Shown in pieces: positions 6,229-7,980 of a stretch of DNA of 7,980 nt; position 1 is the stretch's first letter, and every line of letters starts with the position of its first letter. Position numbers and translations under genes: made by a program. Where the stretch lies: positions 1 through 7,980 of the forward strand of contig JAJYMP010000255.1 in NCBI GenBank assembly GCA_021786915.1. The letters are read 5' to 3'. The stretch comes from Chloroflexota bacterium (GTDB lineage: Bacteria; Chloroflexota; Limnocylindria; Limnocylindrales; CSP1-4). The notes beneath the pieces were generated by a model. That model was not told where the DNA came from. It saw only the letters and a list, made by a program, of their open reading frames with translations, and searched no databases.

Positions 6229-6510
6229 GTGGTGAACGAACAGGACAAGGTCAGGGACAGCATCAAGGTAACGGTCACTTTCCCCCTCGGCGAGGGGCCC
6301 TACCACGATGACGTGCCACCGGACACGACGGTCGGCGATGTCCGATCGGCAGCCATGCGCGGCTTCGGCGTGACTGAGGATCCGGCATTGCTCTTCTACC
6401 TCATTCACGCCGGCGACAGGATCGACGACGGTCGGACGATCGGCGACGTGGCCGGCCACGCGGCAGCCGTCAAGTTCACCCTCGCCCGCGAGATCATTCA
6501 AGGGGCCTGA
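6229..6510 (+). CDS. ubiquitin-like modifier protein (cluster B)
   Basis: This 93-residue beta-grasp protein is the predicted modifier of cluster B. The first strands are IKVTVTFPL (12-20), then DTTVGDVRSAAMRGFGV for the helix. YLIHAGDRIDDGRTIGDVAG (57-76) closely parallels ubiquitin's LIFAGKQLEDGRTLSDYN: LI, AG, DGRT and the final D are shared, and Ile59 corresponds to ubiquitin Ile44. The last strand VKFTLAREII leads to a Gly-Ala C-terminus instead of Gly-Gly. Lysines are few (7, 13, 82) and ubiquitin's Lys48 position is Asp63. Start is GTG 6229 or GTG 6232, after GGAGG at 6219-6223. Its stop overlaps the E2 start by one base (TGATG). It would be activated by the E1-like protein downstream and perhaps trimmed by the JAMM protease. 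Confidence 0.85.
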   Translation: MVNEQDKVRDSIKVTVTFPLGEGPYHDDVPPDTTVGDVRSAAMRGFGVTEDPALLFYLIHAGDRIDDGRTIGDVAGHAAAVKFTLAREIIQGA

Positions 6511-6947
6511 TGGATATCGAGAGCCAGCTGCGCCTCGACGAGGACGTTGAGGCGGTCGCCTTCTACCTTGACGAGAATGGCGGTCGCCTCGACGCCGATC
6601 CGGCTGGCGAGGCCGGCGTTTGGTGGGCCACGATGCGGCCCCGCACTATCCCCGAGGAGCAGTACTACGTTCGGATCGGCTGGCTCCGATACCCGGACGC
6701 GCCTCCCTCGGTCAAGTTCGGAACCGCCGTCGGCGGTTCACTTGGCATCACGGCCGCGTGGCCCGTCGTGCCGAGCTATCGGCCAGGCAATTTCGATATC
6801 TGCGCTCCGTTCACAAAAGAGGGGTTCGAATCGCATCCGGAGTGGGCCGCCCAGTTCCCGTGGCCCACGACCGGCAACCCTTTTCTGTGGATCGTGGACA
6901 TCGTCCAGGGGCACCTTGACCGCTCGTACCAGGGGCGATCGGGATGA
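6510..6947 (+). CDS. E2-like ubiquitin-conjugating enzyme (cluster B)
   Basis: This 145-residue protein has the size of a minimal E2 fold. YYVRIGWLRYPDAPPSVKF (52-70) reproduces the E2 beta-strand followed by YPxxPPxVxF, which is diagnostic of eukaryotic-type Ubc domains. The only cysteine, Cys98 in GNFDICAPFTKEGF, occupies the position of the catalytic cysteine (compare GSICLDIL), and Trp112 (HPEW) matches the tryptophan that follows. The canonical HPN tripeptide is absent. The end LWIVDIVQGHLDRSY is the C-terminal helix. It is coupled to the Ubl gene by TGATG and to the JAMM gene by ATGA. It would carry the cluster B Ubl as a thioester on Cys98. It differs from the cluster A E2-like protein in length and motifs, so the two are not recent duplicates. 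Confidence 0.85.
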   Translation: MDIESQLRLDEDVEAVAFYLDENGGRLDADPAGEAGVWWATMRPRTIPEEQYYVRIGWLRYPDAPPSVKFGTAVGGSLGITAAWPVVPSYRPGNFDICAPFTKEGFESHPEWAAQFPWPTTGNPFLWIVDIVQGHLDRSYQGRSG

Positions 6948-7429
6948 CCGGTCTCGAACTACCGGCGGCTGCGCTGGCGCGCCTGCTCGCCGATGTCGTT
7001 CGGTTTGGTGACAACGGCCTCGAGACGGGTGCGGTGCTGCTCTCGTCCCGTCGTGACAGTCATGCCGATGTCCTAGCACTGTGCGGCGAGCACGGAATTG
7101 AGCGCCGTCCCGACCAGTTCGTAATAAGTGGCGCCGCCCTCGCCCAACTGTTCGACTGGGCAGACGAGGCAGGGGCCCGGGTTATCGCTCAGGTGCATTC
7201 GCATGGCGGACTCGCGCGGATGTCCCCAACGGACCGACGGTTCGGGCTCACCGTCGAGGGCTTCACGAGCGCCATCGTCCCGCACTTCGGTCGACCGCCA
7301 AATGATCCGGCGGCATGGGGATGGTGGCGGTTTCAGGACCAGGTCTGGGTGCCCTCCGACCCTGGATCAGCTGTAGCGGCCCCGAGCCGGACGGTCATCT
7401 TCGACGAGGAGGGAGTTCGTGCCGGCTGA
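6944..7429 (+). CDS. JAB/JAMM metalloprotease (cluster B)
   Basis: This 161-residue protein is a predicted zinc Ubl peptidase, little more than a JAB domain. Glu27 lies in ETGAVLL, the usual position of the catalytic glutamate. His85-Ser-His87 and Ser94-x-x-Asp97 (VHSHGGLARMSPTD) give the metal site. Only six residues separate the second His from Ser, against seven in the textbook HxHx7SxxD. The JAMM protein of cluster A has seven, so the spacing is family-specific or slightly degenerate. The C-terminal region contains PHFGRPPNDPAAWGWWRF, a loop and strand seen in bacterial JAB proteins of Ubl operons. The start ATG overlaps the E2 stop (ATGA) and the 3' end overlaps the E1 gene by 11 bases. 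It probably processes the Gly-Ala tail or reverses conjugation. Confidence 0.87.
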   Translation: MTGLELPAAALARLLADVVRFGDNGLETGAVLLSSRRDSHADVLALCGEHGIERRPDQFVISGAALAQLFDWADEAGARVIAQVHSHGGLARMSPTDRRFGLTVEGFTSAIVPHFGRPPNDPAAWGWWRFQDQVWVPSDPGSAVAAPSRTVIFDEEGVRAG

Positions 7430-7980
7430 TCACTCCCGCGCGCTTCTCCTCGGGCAGAACGTGACCGACCAGCCGCAGAGCGAGCTCGCTCAGCGACTCG
7501 AGGGCGCGAGCGTTTCGATCGACATCGACCTCGGCATTCCCGGTGCTGTCTTGACCGCGTCGATCCTCGTTCGGACCCTCCGGCGCCTCCCTGGGCGCAT
7601 TTCGATCGACCCCGATGAACTGCCCACCTCGCTGGTCGAGCGGCTCCGCGTCGAGGCCGAGGCCATCGATCCGGATCGACCCATCGCCGTTGGCCGGCCT
7701 CGGGCTGGTGACACGATCATCCGAATCGGCACCACGGGGCCGCCCGGGTCATTGCGCGTCATCCCAGATCTGCACGGCTTCCGCCTCTCGTGGGCGAGCA
7801 ACTCCCTTCAACAGGGGAAACCTGCTTCCGCTCTGGGATCGGCCGCGGCTGCTGCTGCTGCCGCCGCCGAGACCTTCAAGGTGGCGGCCCGCGTAATCGG
7901 AGTTCGGGGCCGTCGCCATCGCCGTCTGGCATGGTGCCCGGTCACACTTTCCCATCGGCCCGCTCAAGGCCCGGATCTTC
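7419..7980 (+). CDS. N-terminal part of E1/ThiF-type adenylyltransferase (cluster B), partial
   Basis: An open frame from GTG 7419 runs off the window (187 complete codons). GAGGAGGGAG at 7406-7415 is its ribosome site, inside the JAMM gene, and the two genes overlap by 11 bases. The visible part fits the N-terminal, catalytically inactive domain found ahead of the ThiF domain in bacterial E1s of Ubl operons: VRTLRRLPGRISID, HGFRLSWAS, then a small-residue helix and ETFKVAARVIG, like the aaEvFK helix of that family, then LAWCPVTLS. The ATP-binding GxGxxG and the catalytic cysteine would lie beyond the window. The helix contains nine consecutive alanines (142-150) from a GCN codon run at 7842-7868. 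The assignment leans on operon position and these motifs. Confidence 0.72.
   Translation, partial: MPADHSRALLLGQNVTDQPQSELAQRLEGASVSIDIDLGIPGAVLTASILVRTLRRLPGRISIDPDELPTSLVERLRVEAEAIDPDRPIAVGRPRAGDTIIRIGTTGPPGSLRVIPDLHGFRLSWASNSLQQGKPASALGSAAAAAAAAAETFKVAARVIGVRGRRHRRLAWCPVTLSHRPAQGPDL
7842..7868 (+). repeat. GCN triplet run encoding nine alanines
   Basis: Nine consecutive alanine codons, including four GCT in a row and three GCC in a row, lie inside the E1-like gene. It reads as a low-complexity helix before ETFK, at a place where the family already favours small residues. Triplet slippage could vary its length without breaking the frame. Confidence 0.8.

Noticed and set aside
5770..6501. 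Longer version of the XRE gene reaching to 6501
   Set aside because: It would run through the promoters and the opposite Ubl gene. The ATG at 6120 has an excellent AAGGAGGA site and begins exactly at the HTH domain.
1..7980. CRISPR array, tRNA, rRNA or insertion-sequence transposase
   Set aside because: No regularly spaced repeats, no tRNA-like fold and no transposase motifs were seen. The only recombinase is the tyrosine type.

Overview
The window is very GC-rich bacterial DNA with tightly packed, overlapping genes and Shine-Dalgarno sites of the GGAGG type. A high-GC phylum such as Actinomycetota or a high-GC Chloroflexota lineage would fit, but no marker gene settles this. The gene content is accessory: two ubiquitin-like conjugation operons, a tyrosine recombinase and an XRE repressor/metalloprotease pair. 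This is the kind of content found in defence or mobile islands.

Layout, left to right. Cluster A (1-2679, + strand) holds the tail of a small protein that is probably a ubiquitin-like modifier (Ubl) ending in Gly-Ala. It continues with an E2-like protein carrying an LPNxxxDGxVCLG motif, an 85-residue helical protein, a JAB/JAMM metalloprotease with an intact active site, and a compact ThiF/E1-like adenylating enzyme. Next comes a module of two overlapping genes (about 2759-4860, + strand): an AAA-type ATPase with a C-terminal winged helix, and a tyrosine recombinase with all catalytic residues. A convergent minus-strand pair follows (4904-6120): an ImmA/IrrE-type HExxH metallopeptidase and its XRE-family HTH partner. 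Divergent from that pair, across an intergenic region with overlapping candidate promoters and a candidate operator, starts Cluster B (6229-7980+, + strand). It encodes a strikingly ubiquitin-like Ubl, an E2-like protein with a eukaryote-style YPxxPPxVxF motif, a second JAMM protease, and a GTG-started E1/ThiF-type protein that runs off the window.

Each cluster is therefore laid out as Ubl, E2, (helical protein in A only), JAMM, E1, and the proteins of the two clusters are of clearly different subfamilies. By analogy with bacterial Bil-type and PRTRC-type operons, the E1 would activate the Ubl, the E2 would transfer it to targets, and the JAMM enzyme would mature the Ubl or remove it. Having two non-redundant systems side by side, one of them divergent from an XRE/ImmA-type switch, is the main point of interest. 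An inducible stress or anti-phage role for cluster B is a reasonable inference, but nothing in the sequence proves it. No rRNA, tRNA or CRISPR array was seen.
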